DNA of 13,258 nucleotides, taken from assembly GCA_036275365.1 (NCBI GenBank), contig DASUDX010000124.1, positions 1 to 13,258 on the forward strand, given 5' to 3'. Source of the DNA: DASUDX01 sp036275365 (lineage in GTDB: Bacteria > Pseudomonadota > Gammaproteobacteria > Nevskiales > Nevskiaceae). How positions within the stretch are numbered: the first letter of the stretch is position 1; each line of letters opens with the position of its first letter. A program made the position numbers and the translations under genes. The notes under the pieces were generated by a model, which searched no databases, was not told where the DNA came from, and was given only the letters and a program-made list of their open reading frames with translations. Shown here one piece after another: positions 1 to 6,063 of this stretch.

Positions 1-141
<141 letters not shown>

Positions 142-155
142 CACCCGGTTCGTGC

Positions 156-186
156 AAGGGGCGCTGCGCAGGCAGCGCCCCTTTTT
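156..186 (+). terminator. Intrinsic terminator after tuf
   Basis: A perfect stem AAGGGGCGCTGC / GCAGCGCCCCTT, with loop GCAG at 168-171, runs directly into five T residues at 182-186. It lies 14 bases past the tuf stop codon. This is a textbook rho-independent terminator and should end the str-type (fusA-tuf) transcript, which makes a separate promoter for rpsJ necessary. Confidence 0.93.
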
Positions 187-195
187 GTCCCTGAA

Positions 196-219
196 GGTCC
201 CGTGTTCGCACGGGAAACC
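196..219 (+). other. Hairpin with TTCG loop downstream of the tuf terminator
   Basis: CCCGTG (199-204) and CACGGG (209-214) form a perfect six-pair stem closed by a TTCG loop. The outer GGT (196-198) can pair with ACC (217-219) across an AA bulge. No T tract follows, so it is not a standard terminator. It might act as a back-up or 3'-end stabiliser for tuf read-through RNA; that role is inferred. Confidence 0.55.
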
Positions 220-263
220 CCGGGAAGCCGCAGAGAACAATGCAGCAGGGCACAACAAAACTG

Positions 264-292
264 TTGAACTTTGGCGGGCGCGCCGTTACCAT
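264..292 (+). promoter_or_regulatory. Candidate sigma-70 promoter for the S10-spc gene block
   Basis: The -35 candidate TTGAAC (264-269) and -10 candidate TACCAT (287-292) are 17 bases apart; each matches the consensus at four of six positions. After one base comes CGCGCCC (294-300), a GC-rich discriminator of the kind linked to ppGpp/DksA control of ribosomal promoters. Transcription would begin near 299-300, giving a leader of roughly 36 bases. The -10 lies in the nine-base centre of an inverted repeat (276-283 with 293-300). A CAACA-N4-TGTTG repeat (253-266) overlaps the -35. The matching element before rpsM strengthens the call. The start site is inferred, not observed. Confidence 0.68.
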
Positions 293-310
293 GCGCGCCC
301 TTTTGTTGAC

Positions 311-322
311 CGCTCTTTAAGA
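311..322 (+). promoter_or_regulatory. boxA-like antitermination site in the rpsJ leader
   Basis: CGCTCTTTAAGA matches the E. coli rrn boxA TGCTCTTTAACA at 10 of 12 positions, and its first base is the one found in lambda boxA (CGCTCTTA). boxA RNA binds the NusB-NusE heterodimer. NusE is ribosomal protein S10, the product of the gene that begins 13 bases downstream. If the proposed promoter is right, the site lies about a dozen bases into the transcript. Function is inferred from sequence and position. Confidence 0.55.
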
Positions 323-335
323 CCTGAGACCCAGC

Positions 336-653
336 ATGGCCGCAACCAGCCAGTCCATTCGCATCCGGCTCAAGGCTTTCGATCACCGCCTGATCGACAA
401 GTCCGCGCGCGAGATTGTCGAAACCGCGAAGCGCACCGGTGCGGTCGTCCGCGGACCGATTCCGCTGCCGACCCGCAAGGAGCGCTTCACGATCCTGGTA
501 TCGCCGCACGCCGACAAGGACGCGCGCGACCAGTACGAGATCCGCACCCACAAGCGCCTGATGCAGATCGTGGATCCGACCGAGAAGACGGTGGATGCGC
601 TGTCCAAGCTGGATCTGCCTGCCGGCGTTGAAGTCCAGATCAAGGTCAACTGA
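336..653 (+). CDS. rpsJ: 30S ribosomal protein S10 (NusE)
   Basis: S10 sits in the 30S head and, as NusE, pairs with NusB on boxA RNA in transcription antitermination and contacts NusG. The product is 105 residues (E. coli 103). Family landmarks are IRIRLKAFDHRLID near residues 9-22, RGPIPLPTRKERFTIL around 46-61, and HKRLMQIVDPTEKTVDAL towards the C-terminus. The start ATG is placed so that the N-terminus is only two residues longer than in E. coli; the upstream Shine-Dalgarno is weak (CTGAGA). It is the first gene of the cluster, behind a candidate promoter and boxA-like site. The stop TGA is followed immediately by TAG, and rplC begins 17 bases later. Confidence 0.98.
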   Translation: MAATSQSIRIRLKAFDHRLIDKSAREIVETAKRTGAVVRGPIPLPTRKERFTILVSPHADKDARDQYEIRTHKRLMQIVDPTEKTVDALSKLDLPAGVEVQIKVN

Positions 654-670
654 TAGGGACGGAGACGAAC

Positions 671-1306
671 ATGACGATTGCAATCATTGGCCGCAAGGCC
701 GGCATGACTCGGGTCTTCACGGAATCCGGTGAATCCATCCCGGTCACCGTGATCGAGTGCACCCCCAACCGCGTGACCCAGGTCAAGACCCTGGAGAACG
801 ACGGCTACCGCGCGGTGCAGGTCACCGCGGGTGAGGTCAAGCCCCAGCGCGTGAACAAGGCGCTGACCGGGCACTACAAGAAGGCGGGTGTCGCCGCCGG
901 TCGCGGTCTCTGGGAGATCCGTCTCGCCGAGGGCGAGGGTGCGGAGTTCGCCCCGGGGTCCGAGATCAAGGTTGATGTCTTCGCCGACATCAAGCGGGTC
1001 GATGTCACCGGCACCAGCATCGGCAAGGGCTTTGCCGGCGTGCAGAAGCGCTGGAACTTCGGCGGTGGCCGTGCCAGCCACGGTAACTCGCTGAGCCACC
1101 GGGCCCCGGGCTCCATCGGTCAGCGCCAGTCCCCCGGCAAGGTGTGGAAGGGCAAGAAGATGGCCGGCCACATGGGCGACGACCGCGTCACCGCCCTGAA
1201 CCTCGACCTGGTCAAGGTCGATGCCGAGCGCCACCTGCTGCTGGTCAAGGGCGCGGTTCCGGGCGCCGCCAACGGCGACGTGATCGTGCGTCCGACCGTC
1301 AAATAA
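671..1306 (+). CDS. rplC: 50S ribosomal protein L3
   Basis: L3 is a primary 23S rRNA binding protein placed near the peptidyl-transferase centre. At 211 residues it is close to E. coli (209). The N-terminus IGRKAGMTRVF is typical, and the long central finger carries RASHGNSLSHRAPGSIGQ followed by RQSPGKVWKGKKMAGHMG (about 134-169). Gln153 in the GQRQSPG motif corresponds to the glutamine methylated by PrmB in E. coli. The C-terminal LLVKGAVPGA block is standard. GGAG at 661-664, six bases before the ATG, supports the start. The stop codon is part of TAAGGAAGAG, which also supplies the ribosome site for rplD. Confidence 0.98.
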   Translation: MTIAIIGRKAGMTRVFTESGESIPVTVIECTPNRVTQVKTLENDGYRAVQVTAGEVKPQRVNKALTGHYKKAGVAAGRGLWEIRLAEGEGAEFAPGSEIKVDVFADIKRVDVTGTSIGKGFAGVQKRWNFGGGRASHGNSLSHRAPGSIGQRQSPGKVWKGKKMAGHMGDDRVTALNLDLVKVDAERHLLLVKGAVPGAANGDVIVRPTVK

Positions 1307-1317
1307 GGAAGAGCGCG

Positions 1318-1923
1318 ATGGAAATCCAGATTCATAACAGCGCCACCAAGCTGCCGGTTGCCGACAGCCTGTTCGGTGCCGAGTACAACGAGGCCCTGGT
1401 CCACCAGATCGTGACGGCGTACATGAACGCCGCCCGCTCCGGCACCAAGGCGCAGAAGTCCAAGGCCATGGTCTCCGGCGGCGGCAAGAAGCCGTGGAAG
1501 CAGAAGGGCACCGGTCAGGCCCGCGCCGGCTCCATCCGCAGCCCGCTGTGGCGGGGAGGTGGCAAGACCTTCGCCGCCGTGCCGCGCGACTTCTCGCAGA
1601 AGGTCAACAAGAAGATGTACCGCGGCGCCATCCGCTCGATCTTCGCCGAGCTCAACCGCCAGGGTCATCTGATCGTGCTCGAGGGCTTCGCCGTCGACGC
1701 CCCGAAGACCGCCGGTCTGATCGACAAGCTCGACCAGCTCGGCAGCCGTGATGTGCTGCTGGTGACCGAGAGCGTGACGCCGAATCTGTATCTCTCGGCG
1801 CGCAACCTGCACACCGTGGGCGTCACCGACGTCTCCGGTCTGGATCCGGTGTCGCTGCTCGCCCACGAGAAGGTCGCGATCACCACCGAAGCCGTGAAGA
1901 AGCTGGAGGCCTGGCTGTCATGA
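1318..1923 (+). CDS. rplD: 50S ribosomal protein L4
   Basis: L4 binds domain I of 23S rRNA and extends a loop into the peptide exit tunnel; in E. coli it also represses its own S10 operon by attenuation and translational control. From the ATG at 1318 the protein is 201 residues, the same length as E. coli L4. An in-frame ATG at 1144 would add 58 residues overlapping rplC and is rejected. The tunnel loop is KKPWKQKGTGQARAGSIRSP, about residues 57-76. VNKKMYRGAIRSI and NLHTVGVTDVSGLDPVSLLA follow as in the family. AAGGAAGAG lies just upstream. The stop TGA overlaps the rplW start in ATGA, implying translational coupling. Confidence 0.97.
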   Translation: MEIQIHNSATKLPVADSLFGAEYNEALVHQIVTAYMNAARSGTKAQKSKAMVSGGGKKPWKQKGTGQARAGSIRSPLWRGGGKTFAAVPRDFSQKVNKKMYRGAIRSIFAELNRQGHLIVLEGFAVDAPKTAGLIDKLDQLGSRDVLLVTESVTPNLYLSARNLHTVGVTDVSGLDPVSLLAHEKVAITTEAVKKLEAWLS

Positions 1924-2219
1924 ACGTCGATCGTCTGCATCAGATCATCATCGCGCCGGTCATCTCCGAGAAGAGCAGCCGCGCCGCCGAGAAGCACAAC
2001 CAGGCGGTGTTCCGCGTCCTGCGCGGGGCCGACAAGGCGGAGATCAAGACCGCCGTGGAGCAGCTGTTCGGCGTCACCGTGACCGCCGTCCAGACCCTCA
2101 ACGTGAAGGGCAAGACCAAGCGCTTCGGCCGCTTCGAAGGTCGCCGCCCCGACTGGAAGAAGGCATACGTGACCCTGGCCGCCGGCCAGGAGATCGATTT
2201 CCTGGGCGCCAAGGCCTAA
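1920..2219 (+). CDS. rplW: 50S ribosomal protein L23
   Basis: L23 lies at the exit of the nascent-peptide tunnel and is the docking site for trigger factor and SRP. The 99-residue product matches the family length (E. coli 100). The beginning LHQIIIAPVISEKSS and the region TAVQTLNVKGKTKRFGRF (about 55-73) are diagnostic, the latter being the extended rRNA-binding loop. The start codon overlaps the rplD stop (ATGA), and a GGAGG at 1905-1909 inside rplD serves as the ribosome site ten bases ahead. The rplB gene begins 24 bases after the stop. Confidence 0.97.
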   Translation: MNVDRLHQIIIAPVISEKSSRAAEKHNQAVFRVLRGADKAEIKTAVEQLFGVTVTAVQTLNVKGKTKRFGRFEGRRPDWKKAYVTLAAGQEIDFLGAKA

Positions 2220-2243
2220 GACCGAGCTCGAGCGAGAACTCTC

Positions 2244-3074
2244 ATGTCTCTGCAAACCATGAAGCCGACTTCGCCGGGACGCCGTTTCGTCGTCCGGGTC
2301 AAGTCGCCCAATCTGCACAAGGGTGCGCCGCACGCCCCGCTGCTGGAGAAGAACGCCAGCACCGGTGGCCGCAACAACAACGGCCACATCACCACCCGGC
2401 ACAAGGGCGGTGGGCACAAGCACCACTACCGTCTGATCGACTTCAAGCGCGACAAGGACGGCATGCCGGCCAAGGTCGAGCGCATCGAGTACGACCCCAA
2501 CCGTTCCGCGCACATCGCCCTGACTCTGTTCAGCGACGGTGAGCGCCGCTACATCATCGCGCCGCGCGGCGTGGCCGCCGGCGATGTGGTGCAGTCCGGC
2601 GCTGACGCGCCGATCAAGCCGGGCAACTGCCTGCCGCTGCGCAACATCCCGATCGGCTCGACCATCCACTGCATCGAGATGCGCCCGGGCAAGGGCGCCC
2701 AGCTGGCCCGCTCCGCCGGCGCCGGCGTGCAGCTGGTGGCGCGCGAGGGCGAGTACGCCACCCTGCGCCTGCGCTCCGGCGAGATGCGCAAGGTGTTCGC
2801 CGAGTGCCGCGCGGTGATCGGCGAGGTGAGCAACCACGAGAACAACCTGCGCTCCTACGGCAAGGCCGGCGCCAAGCGCTGGAAGGGCATCCGCCCGACC
2901 GTGCGCGGCGTGGTGATGAACCCGGTGGACCACCCGCACGGTGGTGGCGAGGGCAAGTCCGGCCAGGGCAACCCGCACCCGGTGACCCCCTGGGGTCAGC
3001 AGACCAAGGGTCTCAAGACCCGCAAGAACAAGCGCACGGAGAAGTTCATCGTGCGCAGCCGTCACAAGAAGTAA
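2244..3074 (+). CDS. rplB: 50S ribosomal protein L2
   Basis: L2 is essential for subunit association and peptidyl-transferase assembly and binds 23S rRNA. The product is 276 residues (E. coli 273). KPTSPGRR starts at residue 7 exactly as in E. coli, which fixes the ATG at 2244 over the methionine at residue 6. The OB-fold half includes GHITTRHKGGGHKHHYRLID (48-67). The SH3-like half ends with VMNPVDHPHGGGEGKSGQG (224-242), where His230 corresponds to the functionally important E. coli His229. The ribosome site is weak (GAGCGAGA). The gene lies in its usual place between rplW and rpsS. Confidence 0.98.
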   Translation: MSLQTMKPTSPGRRFVVRVKSPNLHKGAPHAPLLEKNASTGGRNNNGHITTRHKGGGHKHHYRLIDFKRDKDGMPAKVERIEYDPNRSAHIALTLFSDGERRYIIAPRGVAAGDVVQSGADAPIKPGNCLPLRNIPIGSTIHCIEMRPGKGAQLARSAGAGVQLVAREGEYATLRLRSGEMRKVFAECRAVIGEVSNHENNLRSYGKAGAKRWKGIRPTVRGVVMNPVDHPHGGGEGKSGQGNPHPVTPWGQQTKGLKTRKNKRTEKFIVRSRHKK

Positions 3075-3086
3075 AGGACCAGGCCC

Positions 3087-3359
3087 ATGCCCCGTTCGCT
3101 CAAGAAAGGCCCGTTCATTGATCACCACCTCGCCAAGAAGGTGGTGGAGATGTCCGGCAGCCGCGTGAAGAAGCCGATCAAGACCTGGTCGCGCCGCTCG
3201 ATGATCATCCCGGAGATGGTGGGGCTGACCCTGCAGGTGCACAACGGCAAGCAGCACCTGCCGGTGTTCGTCACCGAGAACATGGTCGGCCACAAGCTCG
3301 GTGAATTTGCGCCCACGCGCACGTTCAAGGGCCACGGCGGCGACAAGAAGACGGCCTAA
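3087..3359 (+). CDS. rpsS: 30S ribosomal protein S19
   Basis: S19 pairs with S13 in the 30S head, contacting 16S rRNA and the A-site tRNA. The 90-residue product is two shorter than E. coli. It begins MPRSLKKGPFID and contains KTWSRRSMIIPEMVGLT (about 32-48), then HNGKQHLPVFVTENMVGHKL and GEFAPTRTFKGH, all hallmark blocks of the family. The lysine-rich tail is short (GGDKKTA). An AAAGGA sequence overlaps the rplB stop and lies in the 12-base gap before the start. The rplV ribosome site directly follows its stop codon. Confidence 0.98.
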   Translation: MPRSLKKGPFIDHHLAKKVVEMSGSRVKKPIKTWSRRSMIIPEMVGLTLQVHNGKQHLPVFVTENMVGHKLGEFAPTRTFKGHGGDKKTA

Positions 3360-3371
3360 GGAGAGCGCACC

Positions 3372-3707
3372 ATGCAGACGCAGGCCGTACTCAAGTTTGT
3401 CCGTCTTTCCCCGCAGAAGGGCCGCCTGGTGGCGGACCTGGTGCGCGGCAAGAAGGTGGACGAGGCCCTCAACATCCTCAAGTTCTCCAATCAGCGCGCC
3501 GCCAGCATCCTCAAGAAGGTGCTGGAGTCGGCGATCGCCAATGCCGAGAACAACAATGGCGCCGATGTGGACGAGCTGAAGGTCCGCGAGATCCTGGTCG
3601 ACGAGGGTCCGCGCATGAAGCGGATGATGCCGCGCGCCAAGGGCCGCGGGGATCGCATCGTCAAGCGCACCAGCCACGTCACCATCCGCGTTTCGGACGA
3701 GAAGTAA
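3372..3707 (+). CDS. rplV: 50S ribosomal protein L22
   Basis: L22 contacts all domains of 23S rRNA and extends a beta-hairpin into the exit tunnel near the macrolide site. The protein is 111 residues (E. coli 110). Recognisable blocks are SPQKGRLVADLVRGKKVDEA (13-32), KKVLESAIANAENN, and the hairpin VDEGPRMKRMMPRAKGRGDR (about 77-96) leading to KRTSHVTIRV. A GGAG sequence immediately after the rpsS stop gives an eight-base spacing to the ATG. The stop is only two bases from the rpsC start, so the two are probably translationally coupled. Confidence 0.98.
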   Translation: MQTQAVLKFVRLSPQKGRLVADLVRGKKVDEALNILKFSNQRAASILKKVLESAIANAENNNGADVDELKVREILVDEGPRMKRMMPRAKGRGDRIVKRTSHVTIRVSDEK

Positions 3708-3709
3708 TC

Positions 3710-4399
3710 ATGGGTCACAAAGTCAATCCCAACGGTTTCCGTCTCGGCATCAGCACCCAGTGGACCTCCAACTGGTATGCGGAAGGCAGCGCCTACGGTG
3801 AGAACCTGAACAAGGACCTGGCGGTGCGCAGCTTCCTGCGCAAGAAGCTGGCCAGCGCCTCGGTGTCCCGCATCCAGATCGAGCGCCCCTCTAAGAGCGC
3901 CCGCGTCACCATCCACACCGCCCGTCCCGGCATCGTGATCGGCACGAAGGGTGAGGACATCGAGAAGCTCAAGCACGAGGTCGCCGGCAAGATGGGTCTC
4001 AAGCCGGACAGCGTGCACATCTCGGTGGAGGAGATCCGCAAGCCGGAGCTCGACTCGACCCTGATCGCCGAGTCGGTGGCCCAGCAGCTCGAGCGCCGCA
4101 TCATGTTCCGCCGCGCCATGAAGCGGGCAGTGCAGAACGCCATGCGCATCGGCGCGCTGGGCATCAAGATCCAGGTCGGCGGCCGTCTGAACGGCGCCGA
4201 GATCGCCCGCGTCGAGTGGTACCGCGAAGGCCGTGTGCCGCTGCACACCCTGCGCGCCCATGTTGACTACGGCACGGCTGAAGCCAAGACCACCTACGGC
4301 GTGATTGGCGTCAAGGTCTGGGTGTTCACCGGTGAGGTGTTCGAAGCGGATCGCGTCTCCTCCAAGAAGGATGACGCCGCCGAGACCGTCGCTGGCTAA
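3710..4399 (+). CDS. rpsC: 30S ribosomal protein S3
   Basis: S3 lines the mRNA entry channel and takes part in the ribosomal helicase activity. The product is 229 residues (E. coli 233). Its start MGHKVNPNGFRLGI is invariant. The KH domain shows the GxxG loop in RPGIVIGTKGEDIEKLK (about 72-88). FRRAMKRAVQNAM (133-145) carries Arg134, Arg135 and Lys138, matching E. coli Arg131/Arg132/Lys135 involved in unwinding mRNA. The C-terminal domain includes RLNGAEIARVEWYREGRVPL and ends in an acidic-basic tail KKDDAAETVAG that varies within the family. The ribosome site must lie within the end of rplV (GAGAAG). Confidence 0.98.
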   Translation: MGHKVNPNGFRLGISTQWTSNWYAEGSAYGENLNKDLAVRSFLRKKLASASVSRIQIERPSKSARVTIHTARPGIVIGTKGEDIEKLKHEVAGKMGLKPDSVHISVEEIRKPELDSTLIAESVAQQLERRIMFRRAMKRAVQNAMRIGALGIKIQVGGRLNGAEIARVEWYREGRVPLHTLRAHVDYGTAEAKTTYGVIGVKVWVFTGEVFEADRVSSKKDDAAETVAG

Positions 4400-4428
4400 C
4401 CCCGCAAGCATTCCAGGAGAACGCTGCC

Positions 4429-4842
4429 ATGATGCAGCCCAAGCGAACGAAGTACCGCAAGCAGATGAAGGGTCGCAACCGCGGCCTGGCCCAGAACGGC
4501 AACAAGGTGAGCTTCGGTGATTTCGGCCTGAAGGCCACCGAGCACGGCATGATCACCGCCCGCCAGATCGAGGCGGCCCGCCGCTGCATCACCCGCTATG
4601 CCAAGCGTGGCGGCAAGCTGTGGATCCGCATCTTCCCGGATGCGCCGGTCACCAAGAAGCCGCTGGAAGTCCGCATGGGCTCCGGCAAGGGCAACGTCGA
4701 GTACTGGGTGGCCAAGGTGCAGCCCGGCAAGATGCTCTACGAGATGGAAGGTGTGACCGAGGAGGAAGCCCGCGAGGCCTTCCGTCTGGCCGCCGCCAAG
4801 CTCTGCGTCAAGACCACCTTCGTGCAGCGGACGATCCTCTAA
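4429..4842 (+). CDS. rplP: 50S ribosomal protein L16
   Basis: L16 organises the A-site region of the large subunit and is needed for late 50S assembly. It is 137 residues (E. coli 136). MMQPKRTKYRKQMKGRNRGL aligns directly with E. coli MLQPKRTKFRK, so the first of the two adjacent ATG codons is the start; AGGAGA at 4415-4420 supports it. Other family blocks are ITARQIEAARRCITR, LWIRIFPDAPVTKKP and GKGNVEYWVAKVQPGKMLYE. Arg82 in EVRMGSGKG corresponds to E. coli Arg81, the residue hydroxylated by the YcfD/RoxA oxygenase; whether this organism has that enzyme is unknown. The TAA stop shares its last A with the rpmC ATG. Confidence 0.98.
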   Translation: MMQPKRTKYRKQMKGRNRGLAQNGNKVSFGDFGLKATEHGMITARQIEAARRCITRYAKRGGKLWIRIFPDAPVTKKPLEVRMGSGKGNVEYWVAKVQPGKMLYEMEGVTEEEAREAFRLAAAKLCVKTTFVQRTIL

Positions 4843-5045
4843 TGAAGAACGCCGAATACCTCAAGACGCTGCGTGCCAAGGGCGCAGCCGGCCTTGCCGA
4901 CGAGCTCAAGGCTCTGCGCAAGGAGCAGTTCAACCTGCGCATGCAGGCGGCGATGGGCCAGTCCGCCCAGACCCACCTGGTGCGCGAGACGCGGCAGAAG
5001 ATCGCCCGTCTGAAGACCCTTCAGAACCAGAAGCAGCAGGGCTGA
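4842..5045 (+). CDS. rpmC: 50S ribosomal protein L29
   Basis: L29 is a small two-helix protein next to L23 at the exit-tunnel rim. From the ATG at 4842 the product is 67 residues (E. coli 63). The hallmark LRKEQFNLRMQAAMGQ (about 25-40) and HLVRETRQKIARLKTL are clear; both helices are charged and likely coiled. The same frame stays open upstream to 4620 but that stretch lies inside rplP and is not coding. The start overlaps the rplP stop (TAATG) and no clear ribosome site is present, so termination-reinitiation is the likely mode. It is three to four residues longer than usual, mainly at the N-terminus. Confidence 0.97.
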   Translation: MKNAEYLKTLRAKGAAGLADELKALRKEQFNLRMQAAMGQSAQTHLVRETRQKIARLKTLQNQKQQG

Positions 5046-5050
5046 GTGCC

Positions 5051-5323
5051 ATGACCGAAACCGCAACCCCGTCTGCCAAGACCGAGCGCCGCATCGTCGG
5101 CCGCGTGGTCAGCAACAAGGGCGACAAGACGATCACCGTCGCCGTGGAGTACAGCGTGAAGCATCCGCTGTACGGCAAGATCCTGCGCCGCACCACCAAG
5201 CTGCGTGCGCACGACGAGTCCAACGTCTGCAAGGAAGGCGACAAGGTCGCCATCGTCGAGACCCGCCCGCTGTCTGCCACCAAGCGCTTCAAGCTGGTGG
5301 AAGTCCTCGAAACCCACGCCTGA
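5051..5323 (+). CDS. rpsQ: 30S ribosomal protein S17
   Basis: S17 is an OB-fold protein that binds helices 7 and 11 of 16S rRNA early in 30S assembly. The product is 90 residues (E. coli 84), the surplus being a polar N-terminus MTETATPSAKTERR. The core VGRVVSNKGDKTITVAVEY, the loop KHPLYGKILRRTTKLRAHDE and the end GDKVAIVETRPLSATKRFKL match the family closely. The gene starts five bases after rpmC with only a weak purine stretch before it. It is the last gene of the classical S10 unit. Only 16 bases separate it from rplN, leaving no room for a separate spc promoter there. Confidence 0.98.
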   Translation: MTETATPSAKTERRIVGRVVSNKGDKTITVAVEYSVKHPLYGKILRRTTKLRAHDESNVCKEGDKVAIVETRPLSATKRFKLVEVLETHA

Positions 5324-5339
5324 GCCGGAGAGTTCCGAC

Positions 5340-5705
5340 ATGCTCCAGCAAGAAAGCTTTCTGGTCGCCGCCGACAACAGCGGCGCCAAGATGGTGCAGG
5401 TGATCCAGGTGAAGGGCTCGACCCATCGCCGCTACGCCAATGTCGGCGACCTGATCAAGGTCACCGTCAAGGACGCCATCCCGCGCGGCAAGGTGAAGAA
5501 GGGCGAGGTGCACGACGCGGTGGTGGTGCGTACCCGTCACCCGATCCGTCGTCCGGACGGCTCCGCCATCCGCTTCGATACCAACGCCGCCGTGCTGCTC
5601 ACCAACAAGGGCGAGCCGATCGGCACCCGTATCTTCGGACCGGTGACCCGCGAGCTTCGTGAGAACTTCATGAAGATCGTGTCGCTCGCCCCCGAAGTGA
5701 TCTAG
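5340..5705 (+). CDS. rplN: 50S ribosomal protein L14
   Basis: L14 lies at the subunit interface, forms bridges with 16S rRNA and is the target of the silencing factor RsfS. The product is 121 residues (E. coli 123). Conserved blocks are ADNSGAKMVQVIQVKG, THRRYANVGDLIKVTVKDAI, PRGKVKKGEVHDAVVVRT, and GTRIFGPVTRELRENFMKIV. The RELREN segment is one residue shorter than the usual RELRSEK form. An in-frame extension upstream to 5205 overlaps rpsQ and is rejected; the ATG at 5340 has GGAG at 5327-5330. It would begin the spc operon in E. coli, but here it appears to be co-transcribed with the S10 block. Confidence 0.98.
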   Translation: MLQQESFLVAADNSGAKMVQVIQVKGSTHRRYANVGDLIKVTVKDAIPRGKVKKGEVHDAVVVRTRHPIRRPDGSAIRFDTNAAVLLTNKGEPIGTRIFGPVTRELRENFMKIVSLAPEVI

Positions 5706-5722
5706 GCCGCAGAGAGAAGGTC

Positions 5723-6049
5723 ATGAACCGTATCAAGAAGGGCGACGAAGTCGTCGTCATCACCGGCAAGGACAAGTCCCGCCGCGGCAAGGTCAGCGTC
5801 GTTCGTGACGACGGCAAGCTGGTGGTCGAGGGCATCAACCTGGTCAAGAAGCACCAGCGCGGCAACCCGCAGGCGGGCGTGGCCGGCGGCATCATCGAGA
5901 AGGAGATGCCGATCGACGCCTCCAATGTGATGCTGTGGAACGCCAAGGCCGGCAAGGGTGACCGCATCGGCTTCCGCGTGGAAGGCGAGGGCGCCAGCAA
6001 GCGCAAGGTGCGGTTTTTCAAGTCCGACCAGTCCCTGGTCGACGGCTAA
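5723..6049 (+). CDS. rplX: 50S ribosomal protein L24
   Basis: L24 is an assembly initiator of the 50S subunit and binds the 5' end of 23S rRNA near the tunnel exit. The product is 108 residues (E. coli 104). The KOW motif is visible at the start: IKKGDEVVVITGKDKSRRGK (4-23). It is followed by VEGINLVKKHQRGNPQAGVA and GGIIEKEMPIDASNVML. The C-terminal strand RKVRFFKSDQSLVDG is typical. GAGAGAAGG before the ATG is a good ribosome site. In E. coli, S8 represses the spc operon at the rplX-rplE junction; I see no clearly equivalent structure in the 14-base gap here, though pairing into the coding regions was not modelled. Confidence 0.98.
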   Translation: MNRIKKGDEVVVITGKDKSRRGKVSVVRDDGKLVVEGINLVKKHQRGNPQAGVAGGIIEKEMPIDASNVMLWNAKAGKGDRIGFRVEGEGASKRKVRFFKSDQSLVDG

Positions 6050-6063
6050 GCGGAACATCAGTC

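Noticed and set aside
152..631. A plus-strand 159-codon frame across the tuf-rpsJ spacer and rpsJ
   Set aside because: It runs through the tuf terminator and overlaps rpsJ in another frame, and its product matches no family.
1144..1317. Extended N-terminus for L4 from the ATG at 1144
   Set aside because: It would overlap rplC by more than 160 bases and add 58 residues absent from the family. The ATG at 1318 gives exactly 201 residues and has AAGGAAGAG ahead.
1665..3677. A 670-codon open frame on the minus strand opposite rplD to rplV
   Set aside because: It is opposite well-identified ribosomal genes. Its composition (many Leu, Ala, His, Gly, Asp, Val) is what antisense of GC-rich codons gives, and it shows no recognisable domain or ribosome site.
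5324..5339. A separate spc promoter between rpsQ and rplN, as in E. coli
   Set aside because: The gap is only 16 bases and contains only a ribosome site. A promoter would have to lie within rpsQ, and I found no convincing -35/-10 pair there.
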